Of a DNA stretch of 64,000 nt, positions 53,335-62,072 are shown piece by piece. Position 1 is the stretch's first letter; each line of letters opens with the position of its first letter. The stretch is from Comamonadaceae bacterium. Its GTDB lineage: Bacteria > Pseudomonadota > Gammaproteobacteria > Burkholderiales > Burkholderiaceae_C. Location of the stretch: positions 1 through 64,000 of the forward strand of contig CANFLX010000002.1 in NCBI GenBank assembly GCA_947447985.1, in the 5' to 3' direction. The position numbers and the translations under genes were made by a program. The notes beneath the pieces were generated by a model that saw only the letters and a list, made by a program, of their open reading frames with translations, did not search any database and was not told the DNA's origin.

Positions 53335-54650
53335 TGCAGCGCGGCTACCGCGCCAGCCTGCTCTGGTTTGCCGACCCGGACCAAGGGCCCGAAGGCATCC
53401 GTTTTGAAGAAGACGGTCTGCTGGTGGTCGGTTCGGACGCCCGCGGCCAGCAGGTGATCCAAGCCATTGGCAGCTGGCGCGCCCTGTCTGCGCATTACTG
53501 TCGGCTCGCGGTGGAACACCTGCCAGGGCGCATCATTGCGCCGGGGTTTGTGGATCTGCACGTGCATTTCCCGCAAACCCATGTCATCGGCTCACCCGCC
53601 GCAGGCTTGCTGCCGTGGCTGGAGAACTACACCTTTCCCGAAGAGCAGCGCTTTGCAGACCCCGCTTACGCCGCCGACGCAGCCACGTTTTTTGTGGACG
53701 AGTTGCTGCGCAACGGGGTGACCACGGCGCTGGCGTTTGCCACCTCGCACAGTGTGTCGGTCGACGCCCTTTTTACCCAGGCCCAAGCGCGCCACATGCG
53801 CCTGATCACGGGCTTGTGCCTGATGGACCGCCATGCGCCTGCTGCCTTGTTGAACCAGCCTGGGGCGGGCACCAGCGCTGCCGAGCAAAGCATCATCGCG
53901 TCGGAGGCGCTGATCCAGCGCTGGCATGGTCAGGACCGCTTGGGCTATGCCATCACGCCACGCTTTGCTCCCACCTCCACCGACGCCCAGCTGCGCGCTG
54001 CAGGCGCCTTGGCGGCGCGCTACCCCGACGTCTGGATTCAAAGCCATGTGGCCGAGAACAAGGACGAAATCGCTTGGGCGCGCGAACTGTTCCCGCAGTC
54101 GTCCAGTTACCTCGCCACCTACGCCGACTTCGGCCTGCTGCGCCCGCGCGCGGTCTATGCGCACTGCATCCATTTTGACGACGCCGACCGCGCCCTGATG
54201 CGCGAGAGCGGTGCCGTGGCCGCCATCAGCCCGACCAGCAATTTGTTTTTGGGCAGCGGCTTTTTTGACTATGCGGGTGCTGACCGCGTGGGCTTTGGCT
54301 ACGGCCTGGCCAGCGACGTGGGCGGTGGCACCAGCTTCAGCCCCTTTCACACCATGCTGGCGGCCTATTACGTGGGGCGCGAGGGCCATACCAAGACCGG
54401 CCTGTCGCTCACCCCCCGCCAGCTCTGGTGGCAGCACACCGCGGGCGCTGCACAGGCTCTGGGTTTGCAGGGCGTGGTGGGCAACCTGCTGCCCGGCTGC
54501 GAAGCGGATTTCATCGTACTCAACCCCCAGGCCACACCGCTGCTGGCGCGCAAGACGGCGCTGTGCGGCTCGCTGGACGAATTGCTGTTCTCGCTCATTG
54601 TGCTGGGCGACGACCGCGTGGTGGAACGCACCGTGATTGCCGGCGCCTGA
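53334..54650 (+). CDS. guaD: guanine deaminase
   Basis: 438 residues of the amidohydrolase fold: metal-binding [31 protein letters not shown] typical of guanine deaminase, [21 protein letters not shown], and [14 protein letters not shown] with the catalytic Asp. It converts guanine to xanthine, the entry point to the XDH pathway encoded 12 kb away. It overlaps the queD stop by one base, linking it physically to deazaguanine genes. Confidence 0.94.
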   Translation: MQRGYRASLLWFADPDQGPEGIRFEEDGLLVVGSDARGQQVIQAIGSWRALSAHYCRLAVEHLPGRIIAPGFVDLHVHFPQTHVIGSPAAGLLPWLENYTFPEEQRFADPAYAADAATFFVDELLRNGVTTALAFATSHSVSVDALFTQAQARHMRLITGLCLMDRHAPAALLNQPGAGTSAAEQSIIASEALIQRWHGQDRLGYAITPRFAPTSTDAQLRAAGALAARYPDVWIQSHVAENKDEIAWARELFPQSSSYLATYADFGLLRPRAVYAHCIHFDDADRALMRESGAVAAISPTSNLFLGSGFFDYAGADRVGFGYGLASDVGGGTSFSPFHTMLAAYYVGREGHTKTGLSLTPRQLWWQHTAGAAQALGLQGVVGNLLPGCEADFIVLNPQATPLLARKTALCGSLDELLFSLIVLGDDRVVERTVIAGA

Positions 54651-54705
54651 TGGTCGCGCCCACGCTGCTACGTACAATTCTTCTCGATTACAAGGAACCC
54701 ACCCC

Positions 54706-55272
54706 ATGAGCATCAAGAGCGACAAATGGATACGCCGCATGGCCGAATCCACCGGCATGATCGAGCCCTTTGAGCCCGGCCAGGTGCGCCAGGTGGAGGG
54801 TCGCAAGATCATCTCCTACGGCACCAGCAGCTATGGCTACGACATCCGCTGCGCGCCCGAGTTCAAGGTGTTCACCAACATCCACAGCACCGTGGTCGAC
54901 CCGAAGAACTTTGATGAAAAGAGTTTTGTCGACTTCAACGACGACGTCTGCATCATCCCGCCCAACAGCTTCGCGCTGGCGCGCACCGTGGAGTACTTCC
55001 GCATTCCGCGCAATGTGCTGACGATTTGCCTGGGCAAATCCACCTATGCGCGCTGCGGCATCATCGTCAACGTCACCCCCTTCGAGCCCGAGTGGGAAGG
55101 CTATGTGACCTTGGAGTTTTCCAACACCACGCCGCTGCCTGCCAAGATTTACGCGGGCGAGGGCTGCGCCCAGGTGCTGTTTTTTGAGAGCGACGAAGTC
55201 TGCGAGACCAGCTACAAAGACCGCGGTGGCAAATACCAGGGTCAAACCGGCGTGACCCTGCCCAAAACCTGA
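54706..55272 (+). CDS. dcd: dCTP deaminase
   Basis: 188 residues with the full family core: [48 protein letters not shown] with the catalytic Glu near [11 protein letters not shown], and [15 protein letters not shown]. It supplies dUTP for dTTP synthesis. The start at 54706 follows AAGGAACC. It lies 55 bases after guaD and may share its transcript. Confidence 0.96.
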   Translation: MSIKSDKWIRRMAESTGMIEPFEPGQVRQVEGRKIISYGTSSYGYDIRCAPEFKVFTNIHSTVVDPKNFDEKSFVDFNDDVCIIPPNSFALARTVEYFRIPRNVLTICLGKSTYARCGIIVNVTPFEPEWEGYVTLEFSNTTPLPAKIYAGEGCAQVLFFESDEVCETSYKDRGGKYQGQTGVTLPKT

Positions 55273-55326
55273 TATTGCGTGCATCGGGGATAATGCGGCC
55301 TGTTCCCCGCCTTCCGGGGACGACCT

Positions 55327-55358
55327 GCTATCGGATGGATAGCAACCATTTTTGCTAT
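55327..55358 (+). promoter_or_regulatory. alternative-hairpin leader of the DEAD-box helicase
   Basis: GCTATC (55327-55332) pairs with GATAGC (55338-55343). The same ATAGC (55339-55343) can instead pair with a second GCTAT at 55354-55358, two bases before the start codon. This offers two mutually exclusive folds that would expose or bury the translation start. No clear Shine-Dalgarno sequence is visible. Confidence 0.3.
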
Positions 55359-55360
55359 GC

Positions 55361-56920
55361 ATGCCCGACTTGACCCCTGAAAACACGCTCCCCACCGCCA
55401 CGGATTCTTTGGCCTCCGGCACCGACGCCGGCGTGATGGCCTTCTCCCAATTGCAGCTCTCTGCCCCCTTGGCGCGCGCTGTGGCCGAAATGGGCTACGA
55501 GACCATGACGCCGATCCAGGCGCAGGCGATTCCCGTGGTGCTCACCGGCAAAGACGTGATGGGCGCCGCCCAAACCGGCACCGGCAAGACCGCTGCTTTC
55601 GCACTGCCCCTGCTGCAGCGCATGCTCAAACACGAAAACGCCTCCACCTCCCCCGCCCGCCACCCGGTGCGCGCGCTGGTGCTCCTGCCGACCCGCGAGT
55701 TGGCGGTGCAGGTGGCAGAACAGGTCAAGCTCTACGGCAAATACACCAACCTGCGCAGCGCGGTGGTGTTTGGCGGCATGGACATGAAGCCCCAGACCCT
55801 TGAGCTGAAAAAAGGCGTGGAAGTTTTGGTGGCGACCCCAGGGCGCCTGCTGGACCATATCGAGGCCAAAAACGCGGTGCTCAACCAAGTGGAGTACGTG
55901 GTGCTCGACGAGGCCGACCGCATGCTGGACATCGGCTTTTTGCCCGATCTGCAGCGCATCCTGAGCTATTTGCCCAAGCAGCGCACCACGCTGTTGTTCT
56001 CGGCGACGTTCTCGCCCGAGATCAAGCGCCTGGCCGGCAGCTATTTGCAAGACCCAGTCACCATCGAAGTGGCGCGTTCGAACGCCACCGCATCCACCGT
56101 TGAGCAGCATTTCTACAGCGTGGGCGAAGACGACAAGCGCCGTGCGCTGCACCATGTGCTCACCACGCGCGGCATGAAACAGGCCTTTGTGTTTGTGAAC
56201 AGCAAGCTCGGTTGCGCCCGTTTGGCGCGCTCGTTGGAGCGCGAGGGCCTAAAAACTGCGGCTCTGCACGGCGACAAAAGCCAGGACGAGCGCCTCAAAG
56301 CGCTGGAATCCTTCAAGAGCGGCGAAGTCGACTTGCTGGTCTGTACCGACGTGGCAGCCCGTGGCCTAGACATCAAGGACGTGCCCGCCGTGTTCAATTT
56401 TGATCTGCCCTTCAATGCCGAAGACTATGTGCACCGCATCGGCCGCACTGGCCGCGCGGGCGCCTCCGGCCTGGCGGTGAGCTTTGTGGGTGGCAAGAAC
56501 GATGCACGCCTGGTGGCCGACATCGAGAAGCTGATCAAGGTCAAGATCGAGCTCGAGGCCGTGGAGTTCGACGAGAACCTGCCCGACATCCGCGCCCAAG
56601 GCCGCATCAACGACGGCCGGCGCATGTACAGCGAAGGCACGCAAGACGACTCCCGTCGCCCCTCCCGCAGCCATGGCGGTGTGCGCGACGTGGCGCACGA
56701 AGGCCAGTTTGCCCGCCCTGCGCGTGACGAACGCGCGCCCCGACGCGACTACACCCGGCCCCCCGCTGCGCCGCGCGACCCGTTTTTTGACAAGCCTTAT
56801 GAGCCCAGCGTGGCGCCCGAAGTGGCACCGTCCTGGGAGTCCGCACCGCGCACCGGTGCGCGCATTTCGGCCAACATCAAGCCCAAACGCCGCGTGGCTG
56901 CCTTGTTCAAGTCAGAGTAA
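55361..56920 (+). CDS. DEAD-box ATP-dependent RNA helicase, RhlE-like
   Basis: 519 residues. Motifs in order: Q-motif and Phe (FSQLQLSAPLARAV, TPIQAQAIP), Walker A AQTGTGKTAAF, PTRELAVQ, TPGRLLDH, DEAD in VLDEADRMLDIGF, SAT, ARGLDIKDV and HRIGRTGRAG. After the core a basic Arg/Pro-rich tail (about 420-519) suits RNA binding. It remodels RNA, for instance ribosome precursors or cold-stabilised mRNA. Confidence 0.94.
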   Translation: MPDLTPENTLPTATDSLASGTDAGVMAFSQLQLSAPLARAVAEMGYETMTPIQAQAIPVVLTGKDVMGAAQTGTGKTAAFALPLLQRMLKHENASTSPARHPVRALVLLPTRELAVQVAEQVKLYGKYTNLRSAVVFGGMDMKPQTLELKKGVEVLVATPGRLLDHIEAKNAVLNQVEYVVLDEADRMLDIGFLPDLQRILSYLPKQRTTLLFSATFSPEIKRLAGSYLQDPVTIEVARSNATASTVEQHFYSVGEDDKRRALHHVLTTRGMKQAFVFVNSKLGCARLARSLEREGLKTAALHGDKSQDERLKALESFKSGEVDLLVCTDVAARGLDIKDVPAVFNFDLPFNAEDYVHRIGRTGRAGASGLAVSFVGGKNDARLVADIEKLIKVKIELEAVEFDENLPDIRAQGRINDGRRMYSEGTQDDSRRPSRSHGGVRDVAHEGQFARPARDERAPRRDYTRPPAAPRDPFFDKPYEPSVAPEVAPSWESAPRTGARISANIKPKRRVAALFKSE

Positions 56921-56927
56921 GGGGATC

Positions 56928-56945
56928 ACGCGCCGCCTGGCGCGT
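56928..56945. terminator. hairpin between convergent helicase and apaH genes
   Basis: ACGCGCC-GCCT-GGCGCGT is a perfect 7 bp GC-rich stem with a four-base loop, centred in the 33-base gap between the two stops. No T-run follows, so termination strength is uncertain. Confidence 0.45.
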
Positions 56946-56953
56946 CGAGATGC

Positions 56954-57814
56954 TCAGCTTTTTCGGGGGCTTTGCGCCGCGTCACACTGCACGTGGTGAA
57001 TCGTCCATTGCAGCGGCCCCACGGCTTGCAGTGGATCCAGGCGCAGCGCGCTCAGGCAGCCACCCCAAACGCAGCCGCTGTCCATGGACACCACGTCGCG
57101 CCGGTTCAAAGCACCCAGGGTTGACCAGTGTCCGAACACCAGGGTGTCCTGCGCTGTGCGCCGCCCCGGCACATCAAACCAAGGCATGTAGCCCGCTGGT
57201 GCTTGGTCCAAGCCGCCCGAGTGATGAAACTCCATGCGCCCCTGTGCGTCGCAAAAGCGCATGCGCGTCAGGGCGTTGACGATCACCCGCAAGCGGTCGG
57301 CCCCCGCCAGCGCCGCATCCCACTGCACGGGGGTGCTGCCATACATGTCGCGCAAAAACTCCAGGTAATGGGGGCCACGCAAGGCCTCGTGCACTTCAGC
57401 GGCCAGTCGCAGGGTGTCGGTGGCAGTCCAGTCGGGCAGCACCCCGGCGTGCACCATCAGCACGGTGTTGCCCGCCACCTTGAGTTGCAAGGCCAGGGCC
57501 TGCTGGCGCAGCCAGTCCATCAGCGCATGGCGGTCGGGGGCGTCCAGCACGTCGGTGAGGGTGTCGGTACGCCCAGGTCCGCGCACGCCGTGGGCCACGG
57601 CCAGCAAGTGCAAGTCGTGGTTGCCCAGCAGGCAGTGCGCCGCGCCGTCCAGCGCTTGGAGCCGGCGCAGCACGCGCAGCGACTCTGGCCCCCGGTTCAC
57701 CAAATCGCCCAAAAGGTAAAGCGTGTCGCGGCTCGGAGAAAAAGCGAGCGCGTCGAGCAAGCGTGCCAGAGCGCTGTCGCAGCCCTGCAGGTCGCCAATC
57801 AAGTAAAGTGCCAT
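56954..57814 (-). CDS. apaH: symmetrical bis(5'-nucleosyl)-tetraphosphatase
   Basis: 286 residues of the metallophosphatase family: LIGDLQGCDSALARLLD, YLLGDLVNRGPESL, LLGNHDLHLLAVAHG, MVHAGVLPDW and VFGHWSTLG. It hydrolyses Ap4A to two ADP and so also decaps Np4-capped RNA in other bacteria. It is full length and divergent from the CNNM-type gene with 23 bases between the starts. Confidence 0.94.
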   Translation of the reverse strand: MALYLIGDLQGCDSALARLLDALAFSPSRDTLYLLGDLVNRGPESLRVLRRLQALDGAAHCLLGNHDLHLLAVAHGVRGPGRTDTLTDVLDAPDRHALMDWLRQQALALQLKVAGNTVLMVHAGVLPDWTATDTLRLAAEVHEALRGPHYLEFLRDMYGSTPVQWDAALAGADRLRVIVNALTRMRFCDAQGRMEFHHSGGLDQAPAGYMPWFDVPGRRTAQDTLVFGHWSTLGALNRRDVVSMDSGCVWGGCLSALRLDPLQAVGPLQWTIHHVQCDAAQSPRKS

Positions 57815-57837
57815 GTGTCCATTTTCATGCGAGTTCC

Positions 57838-59145
57838 ATGGAATTTTTGCTGATTGTCTTTTTGACCGTGCTCAATGGCGTATTTGCCATGTCCGAGCTC
57901 GCCTTGGCCGGCAGCAAGCGCGCGCGCCTGGCGGCTTTGGCCGAGTCGGGCAACCAGGGTGCCAAGGCGGCGCTGGAATTGCTGGGCAATCCCAACCAGT
58001 TTCTGTCGACCGTGCAGGTAGGAATCACCTCGATTGGCGTGCTCAACGGCATCGTGGGCGAGGCCGCGTTTAGCGAAGGCGTGGCCGCCTGGCTGCAGAC
58101 CTGGGGCACGTCGGAGAAAGCCGCGGCCTTAACAGCCACCGGCTTGGTCGTGACCACCATCACCTTCACCACCATTATTTTTGGCGAGCTGGTGCCCAAG
58201 CGCATCGGCCAGTTGCACCCCGAGACCGTGGCATGCTGGGTCGCCCGTCCCATGCTGTGGCTGGCCAAGGCCGCCAAGCCCTTCGTCAAGCTGCTGTCCA
58301 GCACCACGGCAGCCACACTCAAGCTGCTGCGCATTGACACGACCGCGCTGCGTCCCGTGACCGAGGAAGAAATTTCGGCCAGTCTGGAAGAGGGTGTCGA
58401 TGCCGGGCTGATCGAAGAGCACGAGCACCAGATGGTGCAAAACGTGTTCCGCCTCGATGAGCGTCCGCTGACCTCGCTGATGACCCCGCGCACCGATGTG
58501 CAGTGGCTCGATGGCTCGGACACCGTGGCGCACAGCTTGAATCTGGTCGCCACCAGCGGAGGCAAGGGTGCGCACTCCTGGTACCCCGTATGCCGTGGTT
58601 CGCTGGACGATGTGCTGGGCACCATTGGCGTGGCGCAATTGTTGGACTTGCGCGAGCGCGGGACGGATGCCATCAGCGCACACATCACGCCTGCGGTATT
58701 TGTGCCTGAGACCTTGAGCGGCATGGAAATGCTGGAGCAGTTCCGCTTGCAGGCGGGGCGCCTGGTGTTTGTGGTGGACGAATACGGTGTGGTGCAAGGC
58801 GTGCTCACCCCGCGCGACCTGCTGGAAGCCATTACCGGTGAACTGCAGGTGGGCGCCCAAGCCGACGCCTGGGCCACCCAGCGCGAAGACGGCAGTTGGC
58901 TGCTCGACGGCGTGATGCCGCTGGGTGAGCTCAAAGCCCGCTTGGACATGGATGAATTGCCGGGCGAAGACCGAGGCCGTTACAACACACTGGCGGGTTT
59001 GCTGATGTCCATATCAGGACGCTTGCCGCGCTTGGGTGAACGTGTGGAATGCCAGCACTGGACCTTCGAAGTGGTGGATTTGGATGGACGGCGGGTTGAC
59101 AAAGTGCTGGCTGTTCGCCACAAGCCGGCCGCGCCGCTGGCCTGA
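57838..59145 (+). CDS. CNNM/CorC-type transporter or hemolysin-family protein
   Basis: 435 residues: DUF21/CNNM transmembrane domain (about 1-190, MEFLLIVFLTVLNGVFAMSELAL and TFTTIIFGELVPKR), a CBS pair (MTPRTDVQWLDGSDT, then FVVDEYGVVQGVLTPRDLLEAI) and a C-terminal CorC_HlyC domain (EDGSWLLDGVMPLGELKARL). Family members export Mg2+ or Co2+. The start at 57838 gives the canonical first helix. Confidence 0.9.
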   Translation: MEFLLIVFLTVLNGVFAMSELALAGSKRARLAALAESGNQGAKAALELLGNPNQFLSTVQVGITSIGVLNGIVGEAAFSEGVAAWLQTWGTSEKAAALTATGLVVTTITFTTIIFGELVPKRIGQLHPETVACWVARPMLWLAKAAKPFVKLLSSTTAATLKLLRIDTTALRPVTEEEISASLEEGVDAGLIEEHEHQMVQNVFRLDERPLTSLMTPRTDVQWLDGSDTVAHSLNLVATSGGKGAHSWYPVCRGSLDDVLGTIGVAQLLDLRERGTDAISAHITPAVFVPETLSGMEMLEQFRLQAGRLVFVVDEYGVVQGVLTPRDLLEAITGELQVGAQADAWATQREDGSWLLDGVMPLGELKARLDMDELPGEDRGRYNTLAGLLMSISGRLPRLGERVECQHWTFEVVDLDGRRVDKVLAVRHKPAAPLA

Positions 59146-59158
59146 AGTCCGCGGGTGT

Positions 59159-59956
59159 TCAGGCCCGCCCGCTCAGCTGGTAGGCCAGCATGCCTACCAC
59201 CTCGTGCAAGAACTTCACCCATTTGCGGGTACCTTGTAAGAGCGAATAGGAGGTCCACGGCGTCTGGCTGCCGGTGGCAAAGTCCACGGCATACGGTGTG
59301 ACATTCCAACCTGCTTTTTCGAAAGTGGCCATGGCGCGGCGCATGTGCCAGGCGGAGGTGAGCAAGAGCCAGCGCTGGCTGCTGTCCACGCCAGGCAGCT
59401 GCGCACTGAGCACCGCGTTTTCATAGGTGGTGCGCGAGCGGTCTTCCAACAACAAGCGCTCGGGCGGCACGCCGAGCACCTGGTAAAAAATGCGGGCCCG
59501 CTCGGCTTCGGACATGCCTTTGTCCAGCAAGTCGCCTTCACCGCCGGTGAACAGAATCTGCAGATTCGGCTGTTGGCGCAGCAGCGTGAGCGGCACCACC
59601 ATGCGCTCCGCACCGTCGTTGAGGGCGATCTGGCTGCGGCCCTCCCAGACATAAGACGGCTCCAAGGCGCCGCCAAGCACCACCACCCCGCGGTAGCCCT
59701 GCAGCTCTTGGGCGCTGGGCGTGCGGGTATAGGGGTCTTCCAGTCTGCGCAGCAGTGCGTCGGGCAAGGGTTCCCAGCCCTGGATCAGCAGCAAGGCCAG
59801 CGCCAGCCAGAGCACGCGACGGCCCCGCCGCTGCGATGGGATGGCGTAGCCACGGGCAGGGTTGCGTCCCAACAGCACCAAGGCCCACAGCATCAGCGCT
59901 GCTACCCAGGCCAGCGGGTGGGTGATGAAGACCAGCAGCTTGGAGACAAGAAACAT
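59159..59956 (-). CDS. YdcF/ElyC-family membrane protein (DUF218)
   Basis: 265 residues. Two N-terminal membrane helices (LVSKLLVFITHPLAWVAALM; VLWLALALLLIQG) precede a DUF218 domain with VVVLGGALEPS, FTGGEGDLLDKGMSEAERAR, LEDRSRTTYENAVL and LLTSAWHMRRAMATFEKAGW. E. coli ElyC, of this fold, affects lipid carrier metabolism at low temperature; the exact role here is unknown. It shares the strand with GST and pyrF downstream of nothing else obvious. Confidence 0.88.
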   Translation of the reverse strand: MFLVSKLLVFITHPLAWVAALMLWALVLLGRNPARGYAIPSQRRGRRVLWLALALLLIQGWEPLPDALLRRLEDPYTRTPSAQELQGYRGVVVLGGALEPSYVWEGRSQIALNDGAERMVVPLTLLRQQPNLQILFTGGEGDLLDKGMSEAERARIFYQVLGVPPERLLLEDRSRTTYENAVLSAQLPGVDSSQRWLLLTSAWHMRRAMATFEKAGWNVTPYAVDFATGSQTPWTSYSLLQGTRKWVKFLHEVVGMLAYQLSGRA

Positions 59957-59965
59957 GCGGGCGTG

Positions 59966-60589
59966 CTAGACCACTTTGGCGCTGGGCCGTTCGGCCATGC
60001 GGTCACGCCAGGCTTGCAGGGCGTGCAGTCCCGCGTCGGCCAGATTGAACTTGAGCAAGGCGCGCCCAAATTCCAAAGCACAAAAAGCGGTGATATCGGC
60101 AATCGTGAAGCGCGGCCCCGCCATCCAAGGCTGGCTTTGCATGAGCTGGTCAAACACCTTGGCCGCTTCCTTGACCTTCTCGGCTTGCGAGCGGCCAAAG
60201 TCGGCAAATTGCGGTGACTCCAACGGCGCCAGGCCAGGGTGGGTATGGCGCACACCATTGGCAATCCCCAGAAGCAGCGTCCACTCCACGCGGCGGTCGG
60301 CCATTTCGATGAAGGCCCGCTCTTCAAAGCCCTCGCCCATGAGGTTGGTGTCGGGGTACAGGCCCTCAAGGTAGGTGCAAATCGCGCGGGTTTCGGTCAG
60401 CACGCGGCCGTCGTCGAGCTCCAGCGCAGGCACTTTGGCCAAGGGGCTTTTGGTCCGGAACGCAGCACCGTAATGCTCGCCTTGGTTCAAATCGACCGCA
60501 ACCAAGGGGATGCCGCTGATGCCTTTTTCGGTCATGAACATTTGCACCCGCCGGGGGTTGGGCGCACGTGGCGCGTAGTACATCTTCAT
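59966..60589 (-). CDS. glutathione S-transferase family protein
   Basis: 207 residues: thioredoxin-like N-domain with MYYAPRAPNPRRVQMFM (candidate catalytic Pro/Asn region near 10-14) and the glutathione-binding KVPALELDDGRVLTETRAIC, then an all-helical C-domain. The typical catalytic Tyr/Ser/Cys is not obvious, so the reaction is uncertain. It lies ten bases from the YdcF gene and 12 from pyrF, probably in one operon. Confidence 0.9.
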   Translation of the reverse strand: MKMYYAPRAPNPRRVQMFMTEKGISGIPLVAVDLNQGEHYGAAFRTKSPLAKVPALELDDGRVLTETRAICTYLEGLYPDTNLMGEGFEERAFIEMADRRVEWTLLLGIANGVRHTHPGLAPLESPQFADFGRSQAEKVKEAAKVFDQLMQSQPWMAGPRFTIADITAFCALEFGRALLKFNLADAGLHALQAWRDRMAERPSAKVV

Positions 60590-60601
60590 GGCATCAACCC
60601 T

Positions 60602-61450
60602 TCAATCGTTCAGCACGCGGCAGCTGTGCAGCAAATCGCGCGTCTTGAGTGCCTCGGCGCGCGCGGCCGCGGCAAAGCCGGTGCCGCTGTCGGCGTAAAT
60701 GATGGCGCGCGAGGAATTGACCACGATCGGAGCGTGCGTGCGGTGCGCCGTGCCGCGCCAGCCCGCGCGCACCGTGGCCGCGGCGTCACCGCCCTGCGCA
60801 CCGACGCCGGGAATGAGCAAGGGCAGGGTGGGGGCCACTGCGCGCACCCGTTCAATCTCGGAGGGGCGGGTGGCGCCCACGACCAGGCCGAGCTGGCCGT
60901 TTTGGTTCCACGGGCCTTGGGCCAGTGATGCGATGTGTTCAAACAGCGCGGGTTGGCCGGGCAGGTCTTGCAAGTGCTGGTTTTGCAGGTCGTCGCCACC
61001 GGGATTGGAGGTGCGGCACAGCAAAAATGCGCCCTTGCCGTGGTACTTCAGGTAGGGCTGCACCGAGTCCCATCCCATAAAGGGCGAGAGCGTGACCGCG
61101 TCGGCGCCATAGCGCTCAAAGGCTTCGATGGCGTACTGCTCGGCCGTGTTGCCAATGTCACCGCGCTTGGCGTCCAGAATCACGGGCACCTGCGGCGCGA
61201 CCTGGCGAAGGTGGGCCATTAAGCGCTCCAACTGGTCTTCGGCGCGGTGGGCTGCGAAATAGGCAATCTGGGGTTTGAAGGCAATGACCAGATCGGCGCA
61301 GGCCTCGGCGATCGCGGCACAAAAATCAAAAATCTTGCTGGCGTCTGCCCGCCAGTGCAGCGGAAATTTGGCCGGATCGGGGTCCAGGCCCACACACAAC
61401 AGAGAGTGGTTGGCGCGCTCGGCGGCGCCCAGTTGTTCAATGAAAGTCAT
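60602..61450 (-). CDS. pyrF: orotidine-5'-phosphate decarboxylase
   Basis: 282 residues of the OMP decarboxylase type 2 branch: [28 protein letters not shown], the catalytic [18 protein letters not shown], and the distal [14 protein letters not shown] and [14 protein letters not shown]. It makes UMP. The start at 61450 removes an unlikely 28-residue extension. It appears complete. Confidence 0.95.
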   Translation of the reverse strand: MTFIEQLGAAERANHSLLCVGLDPDPAKFPLHWRADASKIFDFCAAIAEACADLVIAFKPQIAYFAAHRAEDQLERLMAHLRQVAPQVPVILDAKRGDIGNTAEQYAIEAFERYGADAVTLSPFMGWDSVQPYLKYHGKGAFLLCRTSNPGGDDLQNQHLQDLPGQPALFEHIASLAQGPWNQNGQLGLVVGATRPSEIERVRAVAPTLPLLIPGVGAQGGDAAATVRAGWRGTAHRTHAPIVVNSSRAIIYADSGTGFAAAARAEALKTRDLLHSCRVLND

Positions 61451-61494
61451 GCGGCATTGTAGGCAGGCGCCCGTCTGCAGCTGCCTGTACGCAC

Positions 61495-62031
61495 CTAGGG
61501 CTTGTTGAACGGTGCCTTGGAGAATTTGGCGCAAATGCCCTTGAGCATGTGGCGCCGCGTGCCGTCTTTGAAGGTCAGGGTTTGCACAAAGGTGCCGTCA
61601 TTCAAGTCCAGCGTGAACTCTTCTTGCGTGATCATTTGCCCAAAGCGTTCAAACATGGCGGGGCGGCTGACAAACGCTTTGGTGCCTTCCATGCGCAGCG
61701 CACCTTTGCGCGATTCTGAAATCGTGTACTCGCCCTGGTACCAGCCGGACTTGGATTCGGGCTCCAAGCCCGCCACCATCACGTCCGAATACACCTTGGG
61801 CTCGGAATTGAGCGAGCCCTGAGGCGTCGACACCGTCACTTCGCACACAAAATTGCTGCCCTTTTTGCCCAGCAGGTTGGCCTTGTCGAGCTCGCCGTCG
61901 CGCCCTGCGCTGACCGTGGGCCCAAAGCTCAACCACCCGGCCTCTGCCGCCACCCACACCAAGCCAGCCGCCACCACGAGGGTGAGCAGCACCGTGGTCA
62001 GGATGGCTGGGGTGGATGATTTTTTTTGCAT
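61495..62031 (-). CDS. membrane-anchored hypothetical protein
   Basis: 178 residues with one N-terminal helix ([20 protein letters not shown], about 9-28), then a periplasmic domain of about 150 residues rich in charged residues ([32 protein letters not shown], and [14 protein letters not shown] at the end with a second Cys). No family is recognised. It follows the carbonic anhydrase gene by 41 bases on the same strand and may be co-transcribed. Confidence 0.7.
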   Translation of the reverse strand: MQKKSSTPAILTTVLLTLVVAAGLVWVAAEAGWLSFGPTVSAGRDGELDKANLLGKKGSNFVCEVTVSTPQGSLNSEPKVYSDVMVAGLEPESKSGWYQGEYTISESRKGALRMEGTKAFVSRPAMFERFGQMITQEEFTLDLNDGTFVQTLTFKDGTRRHMLKGICAKFSKAPFNKP

Positions 62032-62072
62032 GGTAGACCTCAGAGGGTTGGAGGGGAGGGAGCTAATTCAAC

